Shown here: positions 47,860-59,839 of the stretch, piece by piece
How positions within the stretch are numbered: the first letter of the stretch is position 1
How the letters are laid out: every line of letters begins with the position of its first letter
Source of the DNA: Coleophoma eucalyptorum
Lineage: Eukaryota > Ascomycota > Leotiomycetes > Helotiales > Dermateaceae
DNA length: 64,000 nt
NCBI GenBank assembly: GCA_026120035.1
Contig: JALRME010000010.1
Location: forward strand, 682,001 to 746,000
Reading direction: 5' to 3'
The notes under the pieces: model-generated
What the model was told of the DNA's origin: nothing
Seen by the model: only the letters and a program-made list of their open reading frames with translations
Databases searched by the model: none
Translations under genes and position numbers: made by a program

Positions 47860-48775
47860 CTAATTTGGCTTCTGCTTCTTCGTAGCGGGACCTTCATCTG
47901 TTGGTTCATCCTTTGGAACTTCGGGAAGATCGATTTTCGGTGTCTCCTCGCTGCTACCCGTCTCCTCAGGCCCATCCTTTGTAAACGGTCCATTCTCAGC
48001 AGACTCTCCTCCTTCCACTTTCTCCCAGTCATCCTCCTTGTCGACATCCTTTTCAGATTCCTTCTCTGTATTATTTGAGATCGGTGCTGTTGGTGGGAAG
48101 AACTTCCTGTCGAATCGTTAACAGTAAGTCTTAATCTGTTCAGGGACCATCTTACGGCAGCCATTCATTGTAGGCATTGGCATCCTTGTCCGTAAAGATA
48201 CAAAAGACTACCTTGTCCAACTTATCCCCATCCTTTCCCTCCAGAAATTCTTTAACAGCCTTGATAGCAACCGGAGCAGCATCTATACTTGGGAATCTAT
48301 AAACACCAGTGCTCAAAGCACTGAATGCGATGCTCCTGCAGTGGTTCTCAGCTGCCAACTGCAAACTAGTCGTGTAACAGCCTCTAAGATCCTTTTCACT
48401 CGCCTCTATCCTGCTCTTACTCCAGACAGGACCAACAGCGTGTATGACTTTGTTACATGGCAGTTCGTATGCATTGGTGATCTTCGCTGACCCTGTGTCG
48501 CAGCCGCCTAGTGTCTTGCATTCCTTAAGAAGATCAAGACCGGCTGCTCGATGAATAGCTCCATCGACACCACCTCCTCCTAGTAGAGACTCGTTGGCAG
48601 CATTTACAATGGCATCGACTTCAAGAGTAGTAATGTCGCCGCGTACAAGGCCGATCTTGTCGTTTAGGGTTTGTGAGGGGTTCGGGAGTGATGACGATAG
48701 AGGGGCTGGCGTAAGCTTCTTAAGCTTGTAGAGAAGGGGGATAGTAGGGATTTCAGATATTGGGATGATAGTCAT
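47860..48775 (-). CDS. Macrodomain (ADP-ribose-binding/hydrolase) protein
   Basis: Exons 48775-48156 and 48106-47860 with a 49-nt intron give 288 residues. I start at 48775 (MTIIPISEI) because the frame upstream has only a GTG. The macrodomain (about 40-205) shows VRGDITTLEVDAIVNAAN (NAAN at 58-61), LLGGGGVDGAIHRAAG and ALSTGVYRFP, the MacroD-type pattern for mono-ADP-ribosyl-protein and O-acetyl-ADP-ribose hydrolases. The C-terminal tail (about 210-288) is acidic and disordered with a final KKQKP that could act as a nuclear signal. It is divergent from the glutaminyl-tRNA synthetase gene across 338 bp. Confidence 0.94.
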
Positions 48776-49113
48776 TGTTACTCTTCTAGTACCAAATATC
48801 AAGTTTAAGTTTGTTTGTGAATGAAGCACCAGAAGATGCGATGAAATTACGAGGGAAGGCACGAGAAGGGTGTAAAGGTTGACAGGGCTACCGCGGGGAA
48901 TGTTGGCAAGGCTGTGTGGCGTGGGTTGTCAGCCTTTCTCAATTTCACGAAATTTGAGTCACTGGGTGCGAAGCAAGCACATTGACCCCTCCATCGATTT
49001 CGTTGTCGCTCGATCACCATCAGTCTCGTACACAACACCTCAAACAACAGATATAAGCGCCGAACAATTATATCTTAACGGCCTTCATCTACTTGACGAC
49101 TGCATCACTCAAA
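48776..49113. promoter_or_regulatory. Divergent promoter of macrodomain and GlnRS genes
   Basis: 338 bp between two divergent start codons. No TATA box is evident. Confidence 0.45.
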
Positions 49114-51114
49114 ATGGCGGACAAGGAGAAGACAGCAGACCCCTCCGACAAGATCGTCGCGGGCGCTGCTAAGCTTCAACTCGATGAGGCCACGGGCGAG
49201 ATGGTTTCTAAAAGCGAGTTGAAGAAGCGCCTCCAAAAGCGCCAAAAGAAGGAGGCAGAGGCAAAGAGAAAGGCGGAGGCAGCGGCAGCGCCATCGAAAG
49301 CAGCAGCTGCTCCAGCACCAAAGGCAGAGGAACCTGTCAACATAACCCCACCACCCACAATTTTCGAAGTCGGATTTCTCGATGATGTCTACAAGGAGCG
49401 ACCGATGAAACCTGTCATTACACGATTCCCACCTGAACCCAATGGATACTTACACATTGGTCATGCAAAGGCTATCTCGATCAACTTTGGTTTTGCGAAG
49501 TTCCATGGTGGAAAATGCAACTTGAGATTTGATGACACAAATCCTGAGGCGGAGGAGGAGAAATACTTCACTGCTATAGAGGAAATGGTCGCGTGGCTTG
49601 GATTCAAGCCAAATAAGGTCACATACTCCAGTGACAACTTCGATGAGTTGTACCTTATGGCAGAGAAGCTTATCAGCAAGGGCAGAGCATATGTCTGCTA
49701 CTGTACTGGTAAGATGACAATCATTCCGATAGTTCCCAGCACTAATCATTTCAGATGTCGAAATCAACGAGCAACGTGGTGGCAAGGATCGAGGGGCACG
49801 ATCTCAATGCAAGCATTCTACACAAACCGTCGAATATAACTTGGCTGAATTCCGAGCTATGCGTGATGGAAAGTATAAGCCAAGAGAGGCTTGTCTGAGG
49901 ATGTTGCAAGATATCACCGATGGTAACCCTCAAATGTGGGATCTTATTGCATACAGAATCCTCGACCAAGCCCATCATCGTACTGGAGACAAGTGGAAGA
50001 TCTACCCTACCTACGATTTCACCCACTGCATTTGCGATAGTTTCGAGGGCATTACCCATTCACTTTGCACAACTGAGTTCATCCAATCGAGAGTTTCGTA
50101 CGAATGGCTCAACAAGCAACTCGAGGTTTATGAACCAATGCAAAGAGAATACGGTCGTTTGAGTCTTACCGGCACTATGCTCTCAAAGCGAAAGATTGCT
50201 AAATTAGTCAACGAAGGCATTGTACGTGGTTGGGATGACCCAAGATTGTACACACTTATCGGCATTAAGAGACGCGGAGTGCCTCCTGGAGCTATTCTCG
50301 AGTTTGTCAGCGAACTAGGTGTCACAACCTCACCTTCTATTGTCCAAATCACACGATTCGAGCAAACCATTCGCCGATATCTTGAACGAACTGTTCCCAG
50401 ACTTATGCTTGTTCTCGACCCAGTCCGTGTTGTTATTGAAGATGCTGAGGAACTGGATTTAGATATCCCCTTTTCACCAAAGTTCAAGACCATGGGCAAC
50501 CACACCGTTCGCTTCACAAAGACCGTTTACATTGAGCGCACCGATTTTCGAGAGGTCGATAGTCCAGACTATTTCCGCCTGGCTCCAGGAAAGTCAGTCG
50601 GTCTGCTCCAAGTTCCTTATCCAGTCAAGGCAGTTTCATTCACGAAGGACGGCGACAAAGTCGCCGAGATCAAGGCTGTGTTCGACAAGTCCGGCAAGAA
50701 GCCTAAGACCTACATTCATTGGGTCCCAGAAGGTTCTCGAGGCGTTGAAGTTCGTCTCCATAACCCACTGTTCAAGTCTGAGAAGCCTGAGAGTGCCGAA
50801 GGTGGTTTCTTGAACGATTTGTCTGAAAATAGCGAGGTGGTCTACCCTAATGCCATGATCGAGTCTGGCTTTGATGAGGTCAAAGCACGTGCACCATGGC
50901 CTGAAGCTGCTGGAGAGGATGGTAAGGGTAAGGGAGGTCTTGAATCCGTCAGATTCCAAGCTATGCGTGTAGCATATATGGTAAGTTTGATTCATACGTC
51001 ATCGTAGCATTCACTAATACTTTATAGACTGTCGACTCCGTAGATAGTACCGACGACAAGATTGTTTTGAATCGTATCGTCAGTCTCAAGGAAGACGAAG
51101 GCAAGTCGAAGTAA
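49114..51114 (+). CDS. GLN4: Glutaminyl-tRNA synthetase, cytosolic
   Basis: Exons 49114-49708, 49755-50980 and 51028-51114 give 635 residues; introns are 46 and 47 nt. The start is the ATG of 49114 (AAAATGGCG), not the upstream in-frame alternative. The class I signature [16 protein letters not shown] has HIGH at 114-117 and the KMSKS equivalent is LSKRK (341-345). The GlnRS-specific [26 protein letters not shown] and [15 protein letters not shown] are present, and the C-terminal anticodon-binding beta-barrels follow. The first 80 residues are Lys/Ala/Glu-rich and helical, and much shorter than the N-terminal domain of yeast Gln4. It charges tRNA-Gln with glutamine in the cytosol. Confidence 0.96.
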
Positions 51115-51788
51115 ATCAGGGCGAACTACTCACATTCTTCTCGATTACCGAGCATTGTTCAATCTCCTTTCGCGTGTTTCTCGCTCCCTCGAGCTTTATC
51201 TCGACAGGGGTTTGCCTATTCTACTTGGAGTGATTAAATACAGTGCCCGTGTCAAGTTGGGTGCATGGAGATATGGCTTTTTTCAAAAATATGCTGGATG
51301 GCTGGCTGGCGCAATGACTAGATGATGGAATGGAAATCAATTAAACTGGCGTTTGATCAGCTTGTTTCTTTCTGGTAGTAATTATGTGCTTCTTCCGCTC
51401 GGTTGGCTCTCCGACCTACTCCTATCAACCGATCAACAAATGATCTGTAAACTACAATGCAAAGAGGCAAGGCTTTAGAGCAGCCTTTTTCCTAGGCCAT
51501 ATTTATCCTCTGCCGCTCGCATTCTCTTGCGATGGAAGAGCCCATGTAAGGTAATCTGGAAGCGCCTTTGTTTTCTACGTCGCTTCATAGCTCGCCGCTC
51601 GCTTAAGCTAGGAGGTAAAGATGGAAGAATGGCATTCCCGAAATTGATTTCACCAGACGTATGAAGGCACTATGATCATAATTTAAACTTCAATAATTGG
51701 TTCTACTATTTACATTGAGACCCATGTTCCCCAATGCTGGTCAAGAATTCTAACCAGCTCAAGGATCGAACTTCATCCAGCTCAAATA
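51115..51788. other. Convergent intergenic region
   Basis: 3' flanks of the GlnRS gene (+) and the sirtuin gene (-). No coding region seen. Confidence 0.5.
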
Positions 51789-54700
51789 TTAATCTCTCTT
51801 CCTGCCAGACCGAGTCGTACGTACAGGGCTCAGTGCTCTGCTAACTGAGCGAGTACGCGGAGGGCTCGAAAGTACAGCTCCAATCCTTCCCATATTCTTA
51901 ATTCTTTGCGCCGAAGGTGTAAGGGTGACTGAATCACTAGTAGCTGGTGGTGAAGGAAGTGTCTTGGTTTCTTGGTCTGACTCAACCACAATCGTATCTG
52001 ATGACCAAGAGGAAGTCGGAGTAGGAAGAGAAGGCCTATGCGTGCACCTGCGCCTCCTCTTCTTGCATATTTTGCATGTAGCGTGACTCTCGTCTTTAGT
52101 CGCAGGGCCCGCTACTTCACGCAATAACTGAGCATCCACGGATTCTTGTACGTCTGTCGGTGTTGGTCGTGGGTGATCAGGCAGCTTTTGGGTATCCTCA
52201 TTTTCGAGTGAGTCATCAACAATCGTATCTGATTGAGATAATGGAGAGGAAGGCCGAGAAATATCAGTTTTGTTGTGGCTTGGATCACAACGTTTCCTCT
52301 TTGCCCGACAGGTTTCACAAGCTGAAGATTTGGCCATTTTTATTCGCGGCGTTTTCTTGGTCTTTGTGGATTCTAAAGGCACTTCCTGTTCTGCAGATAT
52401 ATGTAAATCTGGTTCAGTGACCACTGGTAGTGCAATACCCGATGAATGGCTAACTCGAGTAGAGGCTCGCAATTGTGGTCGACCAGTTTCGTTCGGGGGA
52501 TGAGTTGCCAAATTCATAGGTAATGGCCAGCTGAGTCCAGGGAGGGTACTGGTGCTCAGCAGGTAAGGACTGGCACTGAACTTTTCAAACGCGGCGTATG
52601 TTTTAGGGATAGCTTTTTGAATATTTGGTGACAAGGCAAGGAGGGCATCTCTTGTGGCTTGGGGTGATAGATCGTGCAATCGCTGATGGATGGCCTTTTG
52701 GATCTCATGCTGGCGATTCTGCTCAGTGTCTGAATGTTGAGCCTCCTTGTTCTTTGACGACGAGGTCTTCGACCTGTACGTGGTTGATACTACTCGCTTT
52801 CTTGAAGACTTGTTCTCATTTGCAGAAGTTGGGGGTGCCTCTTGTTGAAAGGTGAAGAGTCTGGTGGCTTTTTGCCCATCTGAGTCCAGTATCTTGCCAA
52901 GGATTTCCAATATCTTGAAAGTTAGGTGCACTCCGTTGACCTTGCAGTCTCTGGTTGCCGAGGGTCGGGCTGCTGGCTTCTTTGGATCAACAGTGTTGAT
53001 ACACACGCTCTGCCGCTTGCTCTTCTTCTCGCTGCTTGTTCCCGGCGGCAGCCATATTTCTTCTCTTCTCTTCTTCAAATCCAGCACCCAGGCATCACAA
53101 TCCCACTCCACCCAGTAATCAATTACATCGCCCCAAACACTCTCCGAAGGTTTTGTATTATTCACAAATATAACTTTGCCACCTTTTGTGTGAACAGCTT
53201 TGGCAAATTCGCGAACCATAACCTTTAGACCATGTACTCGTAGACTCGTTCCTAATATAAGTAGGATTTCTGGGCCCAGTCCCAGATCATGCTGGATAAG
53301 AGGAGAAATTAGGTGAGCGCTGGGATGCTCCTCTCCATACAAGACTATGTCGGGTCTCAGTCGGCCGACTGCGAGCCCTCTTCGTCCTCTTCTGCAACGG
53401 TCTGCATTTGCTGATTCGCACGAGGGACATTCCGGAGCCTGACCGGCGGAGGTAATGGTAAATCTCTCTTCCTCATCCCAGGAGGTAGTGCGGCTGCATA
53501 CGCCGCATCGTAAGTTGACCAAAGATCCATGGAGCTGAACAACTTCAACTCCTCCGAGCTGAGAATCTCCTCCGGAGATGGGCTTCTTCGTTCCACTTGA
53601 TTCCTTCGAAGCCCTCGTTGAAAACCTTGCCCGATCGCCTGTACCAAGTTCGAGTTCCGTAGAGAGTCCCTCCCGCGCCTCCAAGCAGTCGATGTTCTGA
53701 GTATAATTACGGACCAAGCGCCCTGTATCACGGAGTGTTTTGATGAATCTGTGGCTTTCGGTTGTTCTGGTGACATCTTCATTTACTTTCTGTCGAAGTG
53801 TCGAGATGAATCGGTAAAAGACTGATGTTGTGAATGCATCTGACCAAATCATGGAATCAAATAAGTCTTTGCCTTTCAAGTTTGGAAGGCTTGTTCTAGA
53901 AGATGACTGGCTCGACGTTGGTTGCGAACTGGACTCATCCGTTTCCTGACTCTGTAAGATACTAGACGATTGTCTTTGAAGGGAAGGTCTATTGACTTCC
54001 GATAATGATCTGCTGCGATTACTACTCTTGGATATGTTCGTTGCAACGATTGTGGTCGATACCGTTATTTCTGATGCCTCAACAGAAATATTGCTTTCAG
54101 TTTGTTTGGTTATCAAGAGATCCTGGAATGAATATTCTCTCGGCCTTGAAAACCTGGCTGGACTATTGCTGCGTGACGATGTCTGCGATTTGTTTTGTGA
54201 GGAGGCCGCTAGCAAAGAAGGTGGTCGAGATGAGTTTTGAGATTTAGTGTCCTGTGTTTGCGATGATCTAGGGGAGGATCTACGTGATCTAATCTGCGGA
54301 GAATTTGCCCTCGACTCAACAGCTGCCTTGTTTAGGGATTGGTTCGCGTCAAAAGAGATCTCTTCAGAAGGTTGGGTTCTTAACGACCGACGAGGCCTCG
54401 ATGCACCAATAGAATCGCTATCAGATGAGATACCAGACGTCTGGGTGCTCTCTTCCACAGACTTTGACCGAGATGAAGACCGTTCCGGGGGCGGAAGTTC
54501 AAGTGCCGGATCTGTCACCACTTCACCCGTCTCATTTGACACAGTAACATAAGTCCATCGTTCGGTCACTCTTCTCCTCTTGGTTGGCCGAGTGTCAATA
54601 TCTTCCGTATATGCTGACGGATCCTTCGCAGCCGCATCATATTGGGCTTGGATCAAGGAATACAACCCATTTTCTGAGCGAAAATCCTAGTGGGAGTCAA

Positions 54701-54869
54701 TACACAAGTCCTATTGCCTAATTGTCGGCCAGAATAAACCCACCGGAATTCCACAGTTGGTACTGATACCTGCACCAGTTATCACAACAACCTTTCTCGA
54801 TTTTCCAAGCGCATCTGCAATGGCCTGCAGTTCTAGGCCAGATCCTGGCCCGACATTGATTGTGGGCAT
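51789..54869 (-). CDS. HST3/HST4-type sirtuin with Ser-rich insert and C-terminal zinc-cluster-like motifs
   Basis: Exons 54869-54744 and 54686-51789 with a 57-nt intron (GTGGGT donor) give 1,007 residues. The NAD site GAGIS is at 32-36 with GIPDFRSENGLYS spanning the intron, TQNID, the catalytic His in QLHGSL (His428), and the zinc Cys pairs CGVC and CPSC. The class segments DLFDSMIWSDAFTTSVFYRF and RFIKTLRDTGRLVRNYTQNID are those of Hst3/Hst4 enzymes, which deacetylate H3K56. About 230 Ser-rich residues are inserted between DFRS and DLFD. After the catalytic core, a long tail holds two Cys-rich basic motifs, CETCRAKRKRC (near 831-841) and CKICKKRRRRC (near 911-921). These resemble half of a Zn2Cys6 cluster. 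The protein is probably nuclear. Confidence 0.92.
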
Positions 54870-56522
54870 CTTGCAGTCTCAGTGCCGGATCCTATGGGAC
54901 TTCCAAACCACAGCACAGATTTAAACTTCGGCACCTCCTGAAATATACAAAGTCTCGGCCAAAGACTTGGGATACTACTCCCCTAGGCGTAGTCACCCAG
55001 AAGTCTCCGGGATAGCAAAGCTTCGAGTTCCAATTTTCAATCCATCACCAACTCTATCCTCATTTACTTCGCAGATCTTAATCGCTAGCCAGTCGGAGTG
55101 TGTCTTCCGGAACCAGTTTTGCTCGTCTTCGTGAAAGAATAGTCGAACAACTTGGAAGGCTTGGGGTCGATCTGCTGTCCACAAATACTCTTCTCTTCTT
55201 ACAATGCAGTCCAGTTCCAGCTCACGATTCACGCGTTAAGACTGCACATTGGTAGGGATTCTCGCGCTCGGGTTTATGATTTATCGGAAGACACGTATGG
55301 TGCAGAATTGTCTGTAGGTTCGAGTGTTCGATCTAAAGAAGGGCGGGCAATCGGGCGCGCAGATCAATGGGTGCAAAACAGAACCCTACAGCTGTCAGAG
55401 AAGCGAAGTCTTGGACGCGTCGAGATGGAGACAAGACTACCGGTGGTAAAAGACAGTCAAAACGCCAATCAAAGGACTCCCGTGTTCTGGCTGGGCTGGT
55501 ATTGAGTACTCCAGGGCAGGAGTTGCTCACGGGCGACAATACGACGTTGAAGTACAGTTCAGTGTTTACAAGAAGTAAAGCATGAGGCTGGTATCACGCG
55601 TCTCGATTCGAGATTGCGATAACATTTTCGGATGATCATTCGGGCCGCCACTAGCCGCAACCCTAGGCCTGGGTGCTTCCCAGGCTTTGGAGGCTTTGGC
55701 GAGGTATCCTCACCTGCTTCACCAGAATTTGCAATTTTCTCTATTGCGCTCTACATATCAAGTCTATCATTGCAGAAATATGGGCTTCTGAAGCTCTTAT
55801 AAATTAAGCGGACTCTTTGAAAGCTATGAATAATGACCTACTCTATCTTCTTAATATTTTTACTGGATTTGGAAAGGCCCTAAAGTCTCAAGTCTCACAG
55901 TTACATACTTTTAGTGCAGTTGACATTTGGATTCAGAGGCATGAAGGTGTAGCAAGAATGCGACGAATATGGAAGCTATGAATTCTCCATAATTCTTCGT
56001 AAATTAAATTTAGTCTCTCTAGTCATACCCTGGGAACTACCGTGAATTATGCGACGTGGGATGTATAGCTGGACAAACAAAGTCTATATTTCAGAAGCCA
56101 ATCTGAAATGCATGCATACAACAGCAGATCTGGCGTTGGCAGTTCTAGTCCTGTGACAAGGCTGTACAAGATCAAGCTTAATTTGAACTTGGAATAAAAG
56201 CGATGGAAGATTGATTGCTGTGTCGCATGAGTTGATTTTGTGCTACAAAGACTGAGAGGGCAATCTTATTCTCCGTAGCTATTCTTGGAAAGGATTGATA
56301 TCTTTACTCGATGTTTGGCGGGTATCTGAAAACAGATAATCAAACACCAAACCATCTGCTGTATTGTAGTCATCAGGTAATGTCGACAAACAGACTTCTC
56401 GATGTGCAGTATATAACACAGATCATATGAATTGGAAGAAGTATTCTGAGGTTCTCTGAAATTAACTTCTATACTACTACTGATGAATTTCCTCCGGTTG
56501 AAGAGTCTCACCCTTCCCATCT
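54870..56522. other. Non-coding stretch
   Basis: 1.65 kb between the start of the sirtuin gene and a small plus-strand gene. The right half (about 55740-56500) is AT-rich. Short open frames carry no recognisable features. Confidence 0.45.
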
Positions 56523-57242
56523 ATGGAGGACAAGTCAGGAATTCGATTTATCTGGCCAAAGGAAGGCTACAAAGGCCGTAGTAGACATCGAGGATTTTGG
56601 CGTGGCCTTTCAGATATAATCAATGGAAAAGGCCCAGATATATTCATTTCAGATGGCAGAAATAAGAATGCTCCAATCCCACTAGATCAGTGGGCAAATT
56701 GGTTCGAAACCACTTTACTCATCGCTCGTCGATTATTCTACTAATGATCAACCCAGGGACTCATACTTCCATCAACCTTTTCACCTCATGGAGGAACGAG
56801 GGCAGAAAGAATGCTTGTTGGGTGGGCGATCCAGAGGTTATGAACGATACGATCCGCACGCCAGAAAATACACCACCTGGGAAAGACCTTCGGACTATGA
56901 AGGGAATCATCCATACCCGCGATTCACACTCAGCGAGGTGCGGAAATTCCAGCAAGCCTCTCGGGCAGGTAACACAATAGATCCGTCCAAAATGGGCTCA
57001 GGTTGGACTATTACAGGACCCATGGTAATGAATCCCTATATGCAATCTCATTTCTTCTGCTAATAGGCTTTTAGCGTTTTCGACCAGAACATGCTACCTT
57101 TTGGGCCGGTGCTCACCGAGTGGGTGAGAATCGACGGCAGGATCTGCCTCTGATAGAAGAGCCGTGGCCGTACTATCGCTTTGATCAGACGGGGCCCGAG
57201 GAAGTTGATGGCTGGGCTCGTGAGCGTGATATTTATGATTGA
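56523..57242 (+). CDS. Small unrecognised three-exon gene
   Basis: Exons 56523-56701, 56757-57024 and 57075-57242 give 204 residues with consistent phases. Intron 2 is ordinary (GTAATG donor, CTAAT branch, TTTTAG acceptor). Intron 1 uses a weak GTTCGA donor but has a TACTAATGA branch and a CAG acceptor. The product is polar, Arg/Trp/Pro/Tyr-rich, with RGFWRGLSDI, PLDQWANW, RYDPHARKYTTWERPSD, YPRFTLSEVRKFQ and a C-terminal WPYYRFDQTGPEEVDGW. I cannot name a family. If intron 1 is not real, the frame change at about 56700 would be a one-base shift and the locus a decayed gene. The reading-frame continuity over three blocks argues against chance. Confidence 0.55.
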
Positions 57243-59839
57243 ATTGAACTTTCAGTGCTCTGTAGCTGTTTAGCTGGCTCGTATGATCAATCCTGAACCA
57301 TCTCTCCATTGTGCCAGATCGACGAGAAAATTTACCATCTCCATCTCTCAGTCGGCGAGGACTTATGTCAAATCTAATGGCTATTCATTATCGAAAATTC
57401 AAATGTGGAAGTTCTGTAATTTCCGACATAGTCAACACCGAACACAGTCTGTATCTGACGCCCCCCCCCCCCCATCGGCTGTGTGAAACTGGAGACAGAA
57501 TCAAGTAGCGGTACGACACCAGCAAATGCTCTATTCCAATATTGTAGGCTACAATTCATGTTCTATAACCTTTCGTTAATAGTCCCTATAATTATTTTCA
57601 GGTATCTTAACCGTTCCTGTCATACATCCTATGAGAAACCAAAATTTTATTTTATATCTTGCGTATTACTTCCCGGTGGCCTTTCTACCCACAACATCGG
57701 AAATTATGCTTCAACTATTGTTCGGAAGTGGTTGGATCATTGCTATTTAGTTATCAGAGCATTTTGGATAATTGGATGGAACGGAAAACCATCTAAAAAT
57801 CATATAATTTTGTTGCTGCCAACCTACAATAGACTTTATAGCGTAGCGACTATAGATTATCCAAACTATCCATTGATTATCTTCCTCCGAACTTCAAAAT
57901 ATCGACGGGCAATAGAACTAAACCTAAAAATGGACACTTCCACTTGTTCTTATCATTTTGGATTTGCACTCGTGTAGTCATCCCCCTGCATATCATCATC
58001 ATCCTTTGTTGCAAGGCACAACATAGAGACAAGCAATGTAACCTCTCTCTTCAACTTAATTAGCCGAGGAACTCCTATTTCAAATAATTGACACAACCCA
58101 AACAGCATCATAAACTCTCTACATCCACAAAGTAATACAAGCAAGCCCTTCCATCAGCAAGGCCTCAAGTGACAAAAATACACCGCATCAGCCAAATGAA
58201 TACTACGACATCCCACTCATAAGGAAACATCACCAAGCCTTCCCTCTCCAATTTTTCCCGTTCGATCCACAGTATCTACGTATATACCCAACATCGAACC
58301 CAATGCGCCCCATCCCAACCAGCAAACAAGACGAACAGCCCAAATCCCATATCTACACATCCCTCAACCAAGCCAAACCAACAAACAAACCTCTCTAAAC
58401 CAAACAAAAAACCCCATCATTGGACAAACCAAGACATTCATCCCTAATCCCAGCCCATCCCTTCCCTCCCCCCTAACCAAACCACGTCGCTTAATCCACC
58501 CCTTCCAAGCCTCCCAAGAAAAAAAGGCGAGCGGCAAGCGGAAAAAGTAAAATTCCCGAACCGACCAGCACGCTCCCAGGTCTTTGATTGGTTTCAAGTT
58601 TCACATAGGGCACAGCATAGCGTGGCATGGCGTGTTTCGGGTGCTGGGTCGCCAAGACGGGAAGAATTGGGGAGGGAGGGGCGGAGCGGGCGCGTGAGGC
58701 TCTGCATTTGAAGGGAAAACCGGGAAATAGGGAAAAAAAACCATATAAAAAATTGGGACAACGTGGATATACATTAAGATTTCATTTGCAGGTTCAGGCT
58801 TGGAACAGAGAGGAGAGGGGAGGGAGAGAGAATCGCAAGGCGGAGAGGGAGGCAACCCAAGACTTGATGACGAGAGAGGTGGAGTAAAGTCTCGCTATCT
58901 GAAATACGCAAGGTGTATATACAGAGACAAGCCAGAGCGGGCGCGCGCACGCAATGGCGGCGTCACCATTTGATAGATCTGTAGCGAAGGCACGCAGTTT
59001 CGCGGAGGGAGATGGTTTACCCCGTGTACTTGCGCACTAGATGCTTCAGCGTCATTTTGTCAACAGCGAACAGATTTGCCGTGCATCGCCACCCCCTTCC
59101 AGGCTCGGATTCGTTCATAGCTCGCGCTCTTCTCTCTCTCTTTCTGAAATCGGCGCTCTGCCGAGCACGGACGGGCAGCATTCCGAAGGCAACAGAGCGA
59201 TGTGATGCCATGCGACTGGTCTTGTGCTACGTCTCTGCGCTGAGTCGGAAGCATTATTTCCCTTAAGGATAGGCAAAGCATGTTACTCGTTCTTAGGCAT
59301 TGCGCATCTGACCTGATAAAAGTGCCGGAAGTAGGAGTTCCTTTAGTAAGTACATCATAAGTCATTCGTGGTTCTTAGTTCGGATAATCTCATTTACTTC
59401 TAAGTGTATCTTTTTTAAAGGCTTAAGAGTAAAAAAATGACTAGTGCTTCTCGTTCTATGTATGCTACCTTAACCAATGCAAAATCCCAATGACTGTAAA
59501 AAAAATTTGCTTAAATCGCTAACTTATATATAAGATTAAGGAAAGATTAAGACGGAGATGTAGAAAAAGGAACAGGATTCCGCGCAACAGCATGTGTCGT
59601 ATATATGTATACATTGAAAAAAAAGAGTCGTGCCATGCATGTAATGAATCCGCTTTAATAAAAGAATATCCAAGCATTGAGATTGGAACTCAGTGTTTTC
59701 TATTTACTCGCCTTTCCAACTTCGTTACCTCTTTCCCTTACTCAAAATAAAAAAGTCATCATATCCCCATCGAACCCAACCATCCACAACCATCCATTGC
59801 TAGCACGCTCAAAAGTCATAACGGTATCTTAAGAAGCGC
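57243..59839. other. Gene-poor stretch
   Basis: 2.6 kb with no supported gene. It includes a poly-C run at about 57461-57475, an AT-rich part at 57480-57960 with a 164-residue open frame of no recognisable character, and a CA/TC-rich part at about 58200-58520. Confidence 0.45.
57461..57475. repeat. Poly-C tract
   Basis: An uninterrupted run of about 14 C. Its exact length is uncertain in any assembly. Confidence 0.75.

Noticed and set aside
57483..57977. 164-residue frame in AT-rich DNA
   Set aside because: No family resemblance, no splice partner and composition like the surrounding non-coding DNA.
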